From positions 2,853,501-2,917,500 of the forward strand of contig NZ_CP083539.1 in the NCBI RefSeq assembly GCF_025144335.1: a DNA stretch of 64,000 nt, in the 5' to 3' direction. The notes beneath the pieces are model-generated. The model was not told the origin of the DNA. It ran no database searches and worked only from the letters and a program-made list of their open reading frames with translations. Positions 47,746 to 55,573 of the stretch are shown piece after piece (position 1 is the stretch's first letter; every line of letters begins with the position of its first letter). The translations under genes were made by a program, and so were the position numbers. The DNA comes from Jannaschia sp. W003 (GTDB taxonomy: Bacteria; Pseudomonadota; Alphaproteobacteria; Rhodobacterales; Rhodobacteraceae).

Positions 47746-48843
47746 ATGAGACAGCTTCTCGCGACCACTGCGCTCGTCCTCGCCGCCCTGCCCGCCCTCG
47801 CCGCCGAGCACGTCGCCTCGCCGTTCCTCGAAGGCTACGGCGACGGCCAGGTCCGCACCGAGAGCCGCCTCGTGGGCCGCCCCGTCTACCTTGCCGAGGC
47901 GCAGGCCGACCTGCTGGCGGGCCAGCTCGCCGAGGACGACGCCATCGGCGCCATCGAGAGCGTCGTGGTGAACGCCGAAGGCCACCTGCGCGCCGTGATC
48001 GTGGACGCCGGCGGCTATCTCGGCGTGGACCGCCGCCCGCTCGTGATCGACGCCCGCCGCATTGAGGGCTTCGACCGCGGCCCCGACGCCCAGCTCGCCG
48101 TGCGCGGCGAGCGCGAGCTGGTCGAGGAGGCGCCCTTCGACACCACCGAGAGCCTCGCGGGCCGCACCGCGGGCACGATCGACGTGGACAACGAGGGCTC
48201 GGGCATGACCACCCAGTCCTCGCCGAACCTCGTCACCGAGGACACCCGCAGCCAGCCCTCGGCCATCGCGGGCCTGTCGGACGGCACCATGGAGGGCACG
48301 GAGACCAACCTGCCCAACCTCGACGAGGGCACCGTGGTCGACAACCCCGCCACCCCCGCCACCGCCGTGATCCGCGACGGCCAGGTCGACACCGAGGTCG
48401 ACGCCCCCACCGAGCCCGAGCCGACCGCCGCCGAGATCAACGCCGAGCGCGAGGGCGACGGTGTGGTGGTCGCGGACAACGCCGCCGAGGCGCCGCGCGG
48501 CGACGTGCCGCTCCTGCCCAACGCGCCGGCCGTCGAGCGCGAGGACTACACGCCGCTGATGTTCGACACCCTGCGCCTGCCGCAGCTCGAGGGCGTCGAC
48601 GTCTACGACCTCGCCGATGAGGTGGTTGGCACCATCGAATGGACCATCCCCGGCGACAGCCGCGGGGACCAGCTGGAGACCTCGCTCGCCGTCGTCGGCA
48701 TCGGCGGCTTCCTGGGCCTCGGCGAGCGCGACGTGGCGATCCCGCTGGAGGCGATGACCTTCCTCGATGGCGAGGGCGGCCTGCGCGCCTACATCGACGC
48801 CACCCAGGAGCAGCTCGACGCCCTGCCCGAGTACGAGCGCTGA
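47746..48843 (+). CDS. Exported protein with two PRC-barrel-like domains
   Basis: A 365-residue protein with a signal peptide (LLATTALVLAALPALA, residues 4-19). A first PRC-barrel-like region begins at LVGRPVYLAEAQAD (about 48-105; IGAIESVVVNAEGHLRAVIVDAGGYLGV), an acidic Thr/Asn/Pro linker runs about 120-255, and a second barrel begins LEGVDVYDLADEVVGTIEW and ends REVAIPLEAMTFL-like sequence. PRC-barrels are small beta domains used in RNA maturation and photosynthetic reaction centres; this periplasmic version has no assigned role. The ATG at 47746 is set by the signal peptide. Confidence 0.75.
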   Translation: MRQLLATTALVLAALPALAAEHVASPFLEGYGDGQVRTESRLVGRPVYLAEAQADLLAGQLAEDDAIGAIESVVVNAEGHLRAVIVDAGGYLGVDRRPLVIDARRIEGFDRGPDAQLAVRGERELVEEAPFDTTESLAGRTAGTIDVDNEGSGMTTQSSPNLVTEDTRSQPSAIAGLSDGTMEGTETNLPNLDEGTVVDNPATPATAVIRDGQVDTEVDAPTEPEPTAAEINAEREGDGVVVADNAAEAPRGDVPLLPNAPAVEREDYTPLMFDTLRLPQLEGVDVYDLADEVVGTIEWTIPGDSRGDQLETSLAVVGIGGFLGLGERDVAIPLEAMTFLDGEGGLRAYIDATQEQLDALPEYER

Positions 48844-48880
48844 AGAGACGCCCCGCCGGACCCACCGGCGGGGCACCGCC

Positions 48881-49354
48881 CTACCGCGTCAGCTTCGACG
48901 AGATCATCCCGGTGTTGAACCCGCCCTGCCGGAGCTCGCCCCCGAGGCGCTGAAGCTCGATCTTGGGGCACCGGTCCTCCACGAAGGCCACGCCAGCCTC
49001 CGCGCACATCCCGGCCGCCTCCGCGCTGCGGATGCCAAGTTGCAACCAGACGCAGCGCAGCGCCGGAAACCGCTCCAGCGCCTCGGCGACGATGCCCGGC
49101 GCGGCGTCGGCACGCCGGAACAGGTCGAGGATGTCGGGCGGCTCGGCCAGATCGGCCAGCGAGGCGGCGCAGGGGCGGCCAAACAGCGCGGTGCCCGCAT
49201 GGCCCGGGTTCACCGCCTCCACCGCGTAGCCCCGCCGCGCGAGATAGGTGCCCACGTAGTGCGAGGCCCGCACCGGGTTGGGCGAGGCCCCCACGATCGC
49301 CACCCGGGCGGGCAGGCGCAGGAGCGCGAGGATCCGGGCGTCTTCGGCGGTCAT
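48881..49354 (-). CDS. CoA-binding domain protein (YccU-like)
   Basis: A 157-residue stand-alone Rossmann protein of the CoA-binding family: ARVAIVGASPNPVRASHYVGTYLARRGYAVEAVNPGHAG, DILDLFRRADAAPGIVAEAL, and VWLQLGIRSAEAAGMCAEAGVAFVEDRCPKIE. Such proteins resemble the N-terminal domain of succinyl-CoA synthetase alpha; the physiological role is unknown. The frame is open upstream through the terminator and candidate sRNA, so the ATG at 49354 is preferred. Confidence 0.85.
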   Translation of the reverse strand: MTAEDARILALLRLPARVAIVGASPNPVRASHYVGTYLARRGYAVEAVNPGHAGTALFGRPCAASLADLAEPPDILDLFRRADAAPGIVAEALERFPALRCVWLQLGIRSAEAAGMCAEAGVAFVEDRCPKIELQRLGGELRQGGFNTGMISSKLTR

Positions 49355-49370
49355 GGCGCACCCAGAGCGC

Positions 49371-49403
49371 AAAAAAAGGCCCGCGGCAATGAAGACGCGG
49401 GCC
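49371..49403 (-). terminator. Rho-independent terminator upstream of the CoA-binding gene
   Basis: An 8-bp GC stem (49378-49385 with 49396-49403), a 10-base loop, and seven T residues on the minus strand. It lies before, not after, a minus-strand gene and about 360 bp beyond the nearest upstream stop, so it should end a short separate transcript. Confidence 0.85.
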
Positions 49404-49470
49404 CGAGGTACGGAACGAGGGACAGTGAACAGAGAGGCGGCGGTTCCGAATGACCGTCTCTCCACAGACA
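49371..49470 (-). ncRNA. Candidate intergenic sRNA of about 100 nt
   Basis: The terminator at its 3' end, a possible promoter at 49478-49502, and a 5' stem-loop (AGAGA 49431-49435 with TCTCT 49457-49461, enclosing CGGT/ACCG pairs) together outline a small RNA. A pyrimidine-rich single-stranded middle separates the two hairpins. No convincing ORF with its own RBS was seen. The family is unknown. Confidence 0.5.
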
Positions 49471-49477
49471 AAGAGGT

Positions 49478-49502
49478 AACTGCGCCCCGCCCGGTTGGTT
49501 CC
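49478..49502 (-). promoter_or_regulatory. Possible extracytoplasmic-type promoter (GGAAC-N17-GTT)
   Basis: On the minus strand GGAAC and GTT are 17 bases apart, similar to alphaproteobacterial stress sigma factor promoters, and about 8 bases before the predicted sRNA start. Short motifs like this occur by chance. Confidence 0.3.
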
Positions 49503-49760
49503 CGCGTCCCGAAATTTTTCTTCGGGCACGGATTGCGTCCGGTTCCGTTCGGTGCTCCGGGACCTCGCGCTACGCGATTCCCCCATCGGCCCGACGTCCG
49601 GCGATACTGCTCTTTCTTTTGTTTCCCCGGACCCCTCCCGACCCGCGGCAAGCCGCGCATCGTCCCCGGAGGGGCCACGGCCTCCGATGACCACGTCGGA
49701 CTCCGGGCGGCAAGCGCGTCGTTGCAGGGCTGCGGGGGGGTGGCGGGAATCCGCGCCCCG
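49503..49760. other. Intergenic region between candidate sRNA and rlmB
   Basis: No gene is supported here. It includes a local AT-rich patch (GAAATTTTTCTTC near 49511) and a TCTTTCTTTTGTTT tract near 49611 that could belong to a promoter or terminator. Confidence 0.4.
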
Positions 49761-50540
49761 TCAGCGGCGAAGCGCGTGGAGCGCCACCGCGGCGGCGTTG
49801 CTGACGTTGAGGCTGCCGAAGGCCCCCGCCGGGTCGATCCGCACCATGCGGTCGCACAAGGCCCGCGTGCGCTCGCGCAGGCCGGGGCCTTCCGCGCCGA
49901 GCACCAGCGCCACGGGCCGGTCGGCCACCTGCGGCGCGGCCTCGTCCAGCGTCTCGGGCGCCTCGCCGTCCATCCCGACGGTCTCGTAGCCCATCGCCCG
50001 CAGCCGCTCCATCGCGTCGCCGAGGTTGCCGACCCGCAGGTAGGGCTGCCGCTCCAGCGCCCCCGAAGCGGACTTCGCCAGCGCTCCGGTCTCGGGCGCC
50101 GCATGGCGCGAGGGCGCCACCACGGCCCGCGCGCCGAACACCTCCGCCGAGCGCAGGATGGCGCCCACGTTGTGCGGGTCGGTCACGCGGTCCAGCAGCA
50201 CCAGCCGCGGGGGCCGCGCGCCGCCCGGGTCCGCCACGTCCTCCAGCCGCCCCCAGTCCAGCGGCTTCGCCTCCAGGGCGGCGCCCTGGTGCACCGAGCC
50301 GGGGTCGAGCGGCACCGGGAAGCGCCGCGGATCGGCGATCTCGGGCTCCAGACCCGAGCGCGCCACCGCGTCGCCCAGACGGTCCGCCGCGTTGCGCGTG
50401 ACCACCAGCCGCAGCCGCTCGCGCATGGGGTTCTCCAAGGCGTCGCGCACCGCATGGAGGCCGAACAGCCACACGGTGGCGTTCGCGGCGGCGCGCCGCT
50501 CGCGCTCCTTGCCGACCACCCATTTCGGCTTCTGCGCCAT
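49761..50540 (-). CDS. rlmB: 23S rRNA 2'-O-methyltransferase, TrmH/RlmB family
   Basis: A 259-residue SpoU-class SPOUT methyltransferase. N-terminal substrate-binding domain starting VWLFGLHAVRDALENPMRERLRLV; catalytic domain motif 1 LDRVTDPHNVGAILRSAEVFGA; motif 2 VALVLGAEGPGLRERT; motif 3 GSLNVSNAAAVALHAL. RlmB methylates G2251 of 23S rRNA; assignment to RlmB rather than another TrmH paralogue rests on the GLHAVRDAL start. The ATG at 50540 (MAQKPKW) is favoured over one 17 codons upstream. It is divergent from tRNA-Tyr. Confidence 0.88.
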   Translation of the reverse strand: MAQKPKWVVGKERERRAAANATVWLFGLHAVRDALENPMRERLRLVVTRNAADRLGDAVARSGLEPEIADPRRFPVPLDPGSVHQGAALEAKPLDWGRLEDVADPGGARPPRLVLLDRVTDPHNVGAILRSAEVFGARAVVAPSRHAAPETGALAKSASGALERQPYLRVGNLGDAMERLRAMGYETVGMDGEAPETLDEAAPQVADRPVALVLGAEGPGLRERTRALCDRMVRIDPAGAFGSLNVSNAAAVALHALRR

Positions 50541-50599
50541 GCCCTGCCTCCGCTGGAATGGGCGCTTATCGCCCGCGCCCCGCCGCGCCACAACACCGC

Positions 50600-50628
50600 T
50601 TGACCCCCTGCCGCCCGCCCCCTATTCG
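50600..50628 (+). promoter_or_regulatory. Candidate sigma-70 promoter for tRNA-Tyr
   Basis: TTGACC and TATTCG with a 17-base spacer; transcription would begin about five bases before the tRNA. Confidence 0.6.
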
Positions 50629-50638
50629 GGCCCCCGTT

Positions 50639-50722
50639 GGGCGACGTGCTGCAAGGTGCGGCAGCGGACTGTAACTCCGCCGGCGAGAGCCACGCCTGGT
50701 TCGATTCCAGGGTCGCCCACCA
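50639..50722 (+). tRNA. tRNA-Tyr (anticodon GTA)
   Basis: Acceptor GGGCGAC pairs with GTCGCCC; D stem GCTGC/GCAGC; anticodon stem GCGGA/TCCGC with loop CTGTAAC; a long class II variable arm; T arm CCTGG-TTCGATT-CCAGG. CCA is encoded (50720-50722). Confidence 0.96.
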
Positions 50723-50778
50723 CCTCCCCCCCCCCGCATAGATGGTTCGCAGCGGTACGGTCGCGTCCTGCCCCGACA

Positions 50779-50880
50779 CGCCCCGGCCCTGCGCCGGGGC
50801 CTCCGCCATCCACCCGCGCTTCCGTCTACGACCATGATGCCGACGGCCACGAGAGGCCCCAAATCACGTCCGGGGCGTGG
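50779..50880. repeat. Dispersed GC-rich palindromic repeat, family A, copy 2
   Basis: The first 30 bases equal those of copy 1 at 831-860. The second half (GAGAGGCCCC...CGGGGCG) corresponds to its 903-928 but with a diverged loop. It fills the gap between tRNA-Tyr and the DUF4387 gene. Confidence 0.7.
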
Positions 50881-50891
50881 CCGTCACGTCC

Positions 50892-51182
50892 TCAAACCAC
50901 CATCCCCTCCAGCGCCGCCCCCCACGCGGCCCCGTGCATGTCCCGATCCTCGAACGCCCCTTGGACCACGGGCCGCGGCAGCGACAGCTTCACCACCCCG
51001 AGCGCCGGCAGGTCGAACCGCCGCACCTTCCCCGCGTCCCACCCCAGCCGCGCCGCGAAGGCCTCCGTCGGGATCGCCGCGACCCGCTCGTAGGCCCCTT
51101 CGGCGCAGAACAGGTCCACCGTCAGCCAGAACGGCCCCGCGTTCTTGGAGCGCACCCGCGCCAGCTCACCCAACTCAGGCAT
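50892..51182 (-). CDS. DUF4387 domain protein
   Basis: A 96-residue protein recognisable by ELARVRSKNAGPFWLTVDLFC at the start and RRFDLPALGVVKLSLPRPVVQG with DRDMHGAAWGAALE at the end. DUF4387 proteins occur next to, or fused to, AtuA-like proteins. Its ATG at 51182 overlaps the end of the AtuA-like gene by eight bases, so it is the last gene of the transporter operon. Function unknown; probably a partner subunit of the AtuA-like protein. Confidence 0.85.
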   Translation of the reverse strand: MPELGELARVRSKNAGPFWLTVDLFCAEGAYERVAAIPTEAFAARLGWDAGKVRRFDLPALGVVKLSLPRPVVQGAFEDRDMHGAAWGAALEGMVV

Positions 51183-52500
51183 CTTCCACCTCCAGCCGGA
51201 ACCCCTCCATCGGGTCCTCCTGCGGCCAGACGTGGTGCAGCACGAACTCGAACTGCTCGCCAAGCGCCATCTCGGGCGGCGAGAACGGGAACGAGAAGGT
51301 CGGCATCGGCCCCTCCCCCACGGAGTGGTGCAGCAGCAGCGGGTTCACGATCCGCGCCGCCTCCATCGCCTCGTCCTGACTGGGTGCCAGCACCTTGAGC
51401 ATCACGCCCGCCTCCACGGGCGCCCCGGGCGTGGGCTCCGAGGCCCCCAGCGTCCCGTCCACCCCGATCCGCATGAGAGACAGCCGCGCCGCCCGGTCCC
51501 CGAGCCGCCGCACCGCCTCGGCCATCAGCGAGTCGCACCAGGCGTCCAGCCCCCGCAGCGTCGCCGGGTCGCGCACCAGCGCCAGGGCCGCGGCCCCGAA
51601 CCCCGTGCGCCGCGCGCCCTCCAGCTTCACGCCGTAGGGCCCCGGCACCCACACCCCGCCCTCGACCCGCACGCGGCGGTCGTCGAGGGCCGCGTAGCGC
51701 GCCGCCGACACGTCGAGATGCCCGCCCGGCTCGTGGAGCCGAATGGGATCGCTGTTCTCGTAGAGCATGTGCGCCGCCACCGACTCCGGCGTCGCCCGCG
51801 CCGCCGCGAGGCATGGCGCGATCTCGAAGCCCCGCTCGTCCACGTCCAGCAGGATCGCCCCGGACCACGGGTGCGAGGTGCACAGGGCCCCGCACTCGGC
51901 GATCTTGGCGCCGTGCCACGCCGCCCCCGGGTCCGCGCCGCGCATGATCGGCAGGGCCGCCAGGATCGCCGTGTCGGTGGTGCGCCCGGCGATCACGATG
52001 TCGGCCCCGGTGTCGAGCGCCGCCCCCACCTGCTCCACCCCCGCCAGCGCCACCACGTTGGAGCAGGCGGCCACGTCGGCGGCTTCGACCGGGGGCGCCC
52101 CGTCCAGGGGGCGGGCGTCGGCCCAGCCCTCGGCCAGCGCCGCGGGGTCGCGGTCGCAGTAAAGCCGGGCGACCTTCGCCCGCGTGCCCGTCTCGGCCAA
52201 TATCTCGCGCGTGATCTCCGCCAGCCAGTCCACCGCGGAACCCGCGCCGCAGGTGCCCGCCGTGCCGATCACCAGCGGCACGCCCAGCCGCGCCCGCGCC
52301 GCGACCAGCTCGGCCCAGTCGGCCTTCACGCGGCCGCGCGAGTACTTCGACACGCCCCGCCCGAGATAGCTCGGCCCGGAATCCGTGGACCCGCCGTCGA
52401 TGGCGATGAGGTCGGGTGCCGCCGCGAGCCCCCCCTCCAGCGCGCCCGCGTCCCAGCCGAGGCCGAGCGCGCCCGCGGGCACCAGCACCCTAGTCCGCAC
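51175..52500 (-). CDS. AtuA-like (DUF1446) acyclic terpene utilisation family protein
   Basis: A 441-residue cytoplasmic protein: IAIDGGSTDSGPSYLGRG near the N-terminus, VIGTAGTCGAG, DIVIAGRTTDTAILAALP, and GGHLDVSAARYAALDDRRVRVEGG. AtuA is needed for citronellol/geraniol breakdown in Pseudomonas, but most relatives lie in other catabolic settings and their reaction is unknown. The GTG at 52500 has GGAG seven bases upstream and overlaps the tctA stop by 11 bp; an alternative GTG is at 52488. Its position after tctCBA suggests it processes the imported acid. Confidence 0.83.
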   Translation of the reverse strand: MRTRVLVPAGALGLGWDAGALEGGLAAAPDLIAIDGGSTDSGPSYLGRGVSKYSRGRVKADWAELVAARARLGVPLVIGTAGTCGAGSAVDWLAEITREILAETGTRAKVARLYCDRDPAALAEGWADARPLDGAPPVEAADVAACSNVVALAGVEQVGAALDTGADIVIAGRTTDTAILAALPIMRGADPGAAWHGAKIAECGALCTSHPWSGAILLDVDERGFEIAPCLAAARATPESVAAHMLYENSDPIRLHEPGGHLDVSAARYAALDDRRVRVEGGVWVPGPYGVKLEGARRTGFGAAALALVRDPATLRGLDAWCDSLMAEAVRRLGDRAARLSLMRIGVDGTLGASEPTPGAPVEAGVMLKVLAPSQDEAMEAARIVNPLLLHHSVGEGPMPTFSFPFSPPEMALGEQFEFVLHHVWPQEDPMEGFRLEVEDA

Positions 52501-54031
52501 GGGTCGGCTCCGGCAGATCCTCGGCCCCGCCCTCGGGGCGCGCGGGCTTGCGGATGATGCGGCGCAGGAACAGCGGCGCCACGAAGCCCAGCACGGCCGC
52601 CGTCCACAGGCCGATGGCGATGGGCGAGGAGAACAGGAATCCGACCTCGCCGTCGGACAGCACCATGGCGCGGCGCAGGTTGTCCTCCATGGCGTTGCCC
52701 AGGAGGATCCCGAGGATCACGGGCACGGTGGGGATGTCGAGCTTGCGGAACAGCCAGCCCATGACGCCGAAGCCGATCATCAGCACGAGGTCGAAGTAGC
52801 TGCCCGTCAGCGAGTAGATGCCCACGAAGCTGACCATCATCACGCCGGGTAGCAGCAGCGCCGGCGGCACCGAGAGGACGCGCACGAACACCTTCACCAT
52901 CGGCACGTTCATCAGCAGCAGCACGAAGTTGGCGATCAGCAGCGAGGCGATCAGGCCCCAGACCACCTCGGGCCGGTCTGCGAAGAGCGTCGGGCCGGGG
53001 GTGATGTTGAGGGTCATCAGCACGGCCAGCAGCACGGCGGTGGTGCCCGATCCGGGCACGCCCAGGGTCAGCATGGGCACCAGCGCGCCCCCGGCGGCGG
53101 CGTTGTTGCCCGCCTCCGGCGCGGCCACGCCCTTCGCGACCCCGGTGCCGAAGCCGCCCCGCGGCCCCGCGATGCTCTTCTCCATCATGTAGGTCAGGAA
53201 CGAGCCCAGCGACGCCCCCGCCCCCGGCAGCACGCCCGCGACGAAGCCCACGACGCTCGAGCGCAGCATGGTCCACTTGGTGGCCGCGATGTCGGCCCAG
53301 GGAATCCGCACCTTCTCCAGCTTCACGCCGATGGCCGAGCCGCGCCCGTGGCTCTCGATGAACACGAACACCTCGGACACGGCGAAGAGGCCGACGATGG
53401 CGACCAGGAAGTCCACGCCGTCGGCGAGGTGCAGCTCGCCCCCGGTGAAGCGCTCCATGCCGGTGGAGTTGTCGAGGCCGATCATCGCGATGCCGAGGCC
53501 GATCGCGGAGGCCAGCGCCGCCTTGGCCTGGTTCTTGGAGGCGACCCCGCCCAGCGTCGAGAAGGCCAGGAGGTAGAGCGCGAAGTACTCGGCCGGGCCG
53601 AAAAGGTAGGCGACCCGCGCCAGCGCGGGCGCGATCAGGAGGAGGGCCACGGTGGCGAAGAGCGCGCCCACGAAGCTGGCCACGCCCGAGATCACCAGCG
53701 CGTCGCCGGCCCGTCCGGCCTTGGCCATCGGGTAGCCGTCGAGCGTGGTCATCATGGCCGGCTCGTCGCCGGGGATGTTCAGGAGGATCGACGAGATGCG
53801 CCCGCCGTACATCGCGCCGTAGTAGACGCTCGTCAGCAGCACGAGCGCCGCCGTCGCATCCAGCCCCATGGAGAAGGTGATCGGGATCAGCAGCGCCACG
53901 CCGTTCGACGGCCCCAGCCCCGGCAGTGCCCCGACGATGGTGCCGATGAAGCAGCCGATCACGGCCAGCATCAGCGTCCAGGGGCTGAGCGCGACCGAGA
54001 AGCCCAGGGCGAGGTTCGAGAGGATGTCCAT
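52490..54031 (-). CDS. tctA: Tripartite tricarboxylate transporter, large permease TctA
   Basis: A 513-residue membrane protein with about 11-12 hydrophobic segments. TctA signatures are GALPGLGPSNGVALLIPITF near the N-terminus, YYGAMYGGRISSILLNIPGDEPAM, and the second-half copy FVAGVLPGAGASLGSFLTYM. It carries the substrate through the inner membrane using the ion gradient. It follows tctB by 18 bp. Confidence 0.95.
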   Translation of the reverse strand: MDILSNLALGFSVALSPWTLMLAVIGCFIGTIVGALPGLGPSNGVALLIPITFSMGLDATAALVLLTSVYYGAMYGGRISSILLNIPGDEPAMMTTLDGYPMAKAGRAGDALVISGVASFVGALFATVALLLIAPALARVAYLFGPAEYFALYLLAFSTLGGVASKNQAKAALASAIGLGIAMIGLDNSTGMERFTGGELHLADGVDFLVAIVGLFAVSEVFVFIESHGRGSAIGVKLEKVRIPWADIAATKWTMLRSSVVGFVAGVLPGAGASLGSFLTYMMEKSIAGPRGGFGTGVAKGVAAPEAGNNAAAGGALVPMLTLGVPGSGTTAVLLAVLMTLNITPGPTLFADRPEVVWGLIASLLIANFVLLLMNVPMVKVFVRVLSVPPALLLPGVMMVSFVGIYSLTGSYFDLVLMIGFGVMGWLFRKLDIPTVPVILGILLGNAMEDNLRRAMVLSDGEVGFLFSSPIAIGLWTAAVLGFVAPLFLRRIIRKPARPEGGAEDLPEPTRAD

Positions 54032-54049
54032 CGCGGTGCCCTCCGGCGG

Positions 54050-54487
54050 TCAGAGGTTCGGGAAGGGCACGAGGCCGAGGCCCAGCACGTAGCGGAACAG
54101 CACGAAGAGGCCCGCCGAAAGGCCCAGCCCCGCGAGCACGGCGCCGATGGGGCGCGGCTCGATCTGGTAGCTCAGGATGCCCGCGGCGATGGCGGTGGGC
54201 ACGAGGAAGCCAAGCGGCTTCAGGGCGTAGGCGTAGGCCACCAGCACCGCGGCGGCGAGCGCGAGGCTGCCCAGGGTGCCGAGACCCGGCCAGTCGGGGT
54301 CGGGATCGGGGCGCAGGGCCATCACGGCCCCGCACAGGAAGCTCACCCCGGCCACCATCAGCGGAAACGCCTTGGGGCCGAGGGGGTCCGAGAAGAACGG
54401 CTCGGGAAGGCTCAGCGCGCTGGCCCCGAAGGCCAGCGCGCCGAGGATCACGGCCACGCCGAAGATGCGGTCGCCCGTACGGGTCAT
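54050..54487 (-). CDS. tctB: Tripartite tricarboxylate transporter, small permease TctB
   Basis: A 145-residue protein with four hydrophobic segments, typical of TctB (ILGALAFGASALSLPEPFFSDPLGPKAFPLMVAGV is the conserved N-terminal region). It accompanies TctA; identity is supported by size, topology and its place between tctC and tctA. Confidence 0.9.
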   Translation of the reverse strand: MTRTGDRIFGVAVILGALAFGASALSLPEPFFSDPLGPKAFPLMVAGVSFLCGAVMALRPDPDPDWPGLGTLGSLALAAAVLVAYAYALKPLGFLVPTAIAAGILSYQIEPRPIGAVLAGLGLSAGLFVLFRYVLGLGLVPFPNL

Positions 54488-54511
54488 GGCCGTGCCCCCC
54501 TTTGCTGCCGC

Positions 54512-55471
54512 CTACTGGATGATGCCGATCTCGCGGCTCAGGGCTTCCGTGTCGGCGATGTTCTCGTCGATGAACGCCTGGAAGTCGTCGCCCACCACGG
54601 TGAACGGGGCGAGGCCGTTGGCCTCCATGGCCGCCTGCCACTCCTCGCTGTCGGCCACCATCTGCAGCTTCTCGGCCCACTCCGCGAAGCGCTCGTCGGA
54701 GATGTCCTTCGGCACGTAGAGGCCGCGCCAGTTCACGGCCACCACGTCGAGGCCCTGCTCCACGGCCGTGGGGATGTCGTCGAAGCCCGGCACCCGCTCC
54801 TCGCTGAGCACGGCGAGGGCGCGCACCTGCCCGTCCTTGATGAAGCCCACGATCTCGCTCATGTCGCCGGTCATCGCCTGGGTGAAGCCGCCCACGGTCT
54901 GGGTGATCGCGTCCGCGCCGCCGTCGACGCCGATGTACTTCACGCTCCGCACGTCGTCGAAGCCGCCCGCGCGCAGCACCTGCAGCACCTTGAGGTGATC
55001 GAAGCCGCCCGCCGCCGAGCCGCCCGCGAAGGCCACCGAGCCGGGATCGGCCTTCACCGCCTCCACGAGGTCGTTCAGCGACTGGTAGGGGCTGTCGGCG
55101 GCCACCACGATCACGCCGGGATCGGCGCCGATGGCGCCCACGAAGCGCACCTGGTCGGCCGTGGACTCGCCGTAGGCCTTCTGGGCGAGGCGGGTGGCGG
55201 TGGCCTGGCTGGCGGCGACGATCAGGTCGGGGTCGTCGGTGCGCTCGTTGGCCACGGTCTGGTAGGCCAGCCCGCCGCCGCCGCCGGCCATGTTGGTCAC
55301 CTGCACGGGGCCGTCCACGGCGCCGATGTCGGTCATGATCTTGCCGATCTGGCGGCAGGTGAAGTCCCAGCCGCCGCCCGGGTTGGCGGGGGCGATGCAC
55401 TCCACGGCGAGGGCCGGGGTGGCGACGAAGAAGGCGGCGCCCGCGAGGAGCGCCCGGAAGCGGTAGGTCAT
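54512..55471 (-). CDS. tctC: Tripartite tricarboxylate transporter, substrate-binding protein TctC
   Basis: A 319-residue periplasmic protein with a signal peptide (FRALLAGAAFFVATPALA, about residues 5-22). The mature part begins VECIAPANPGGGWDFTCRQI, a Bug/TctC-type entry that contacts the ligand carboxylate, with VTNMAGGGGGLAYQ and GGSAAGGFDHLKVLQ following. Ligands of this family are citrate, tartrate, aromatic or other carboxylates; none can be chosen here. It is first in the operon tctC-tctB-tctA-atuA-DUF4387, which points to induction by the substrate, but no two-component genes are adjacent. Confidence 0.94.
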   Translation of the reverse strand: MTYRFRALLAGAAFFVATPALAVECIAPANPGGGWDFTCRQIGKIMTDIGAVDGPVQVTNMAGGGGGLAYQTVANERTDDPDLIVAASQATATRLAQKAYGESTADQVRFVGAIGADPGVIVVAADSPYQSLNDLVEAVKADPGSVAFAGGSAAGGFDHLKVLQVLRAGGFDDVRSVKYIGVDGGADAITQTVGGFTQAMTGDMSEIVGFIKDGQVRALAVLSEERVPGFDDIPTAVEQGLDVVAVNWRGLYVPKDISDERFAEWAEKLQMVADSEEWQAAMEANGLAPFTVVGDDFQAFIDENIADTEALSREIGIIQ

Positions 55472-55523
55472 GCGATTCTCCCTGTGCGGGCCGCATCCTC
55501 CCGTGGCGCGGCCCTTGGAGGGT

Positions 55524-55551
55524 ACCCTACCGTCATCCGGCGCCGCTTCAA
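55524..55551 (-). promoter_or_regulatory. Candidate sigma-70 promoter for tctCBA
   Basis: TTGAAG and TAGGGT on the minus strand with a 16-base spacer, about 46 bases of leader before tctC. It lies in the 102-bp gap after the AI-2E family gene. Confidence 0.45.
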
Positions 55552-55573
55552 GCGCCCCGGGCGCCTCGGGCGC

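Noticed and set aside
48881..50104. A 407-codon version of the CoA-binding gene
   Set aside because: The extension would run through a strong terminator, a candidate sRNA and the rlmB gene, and it lacks any family similarity.
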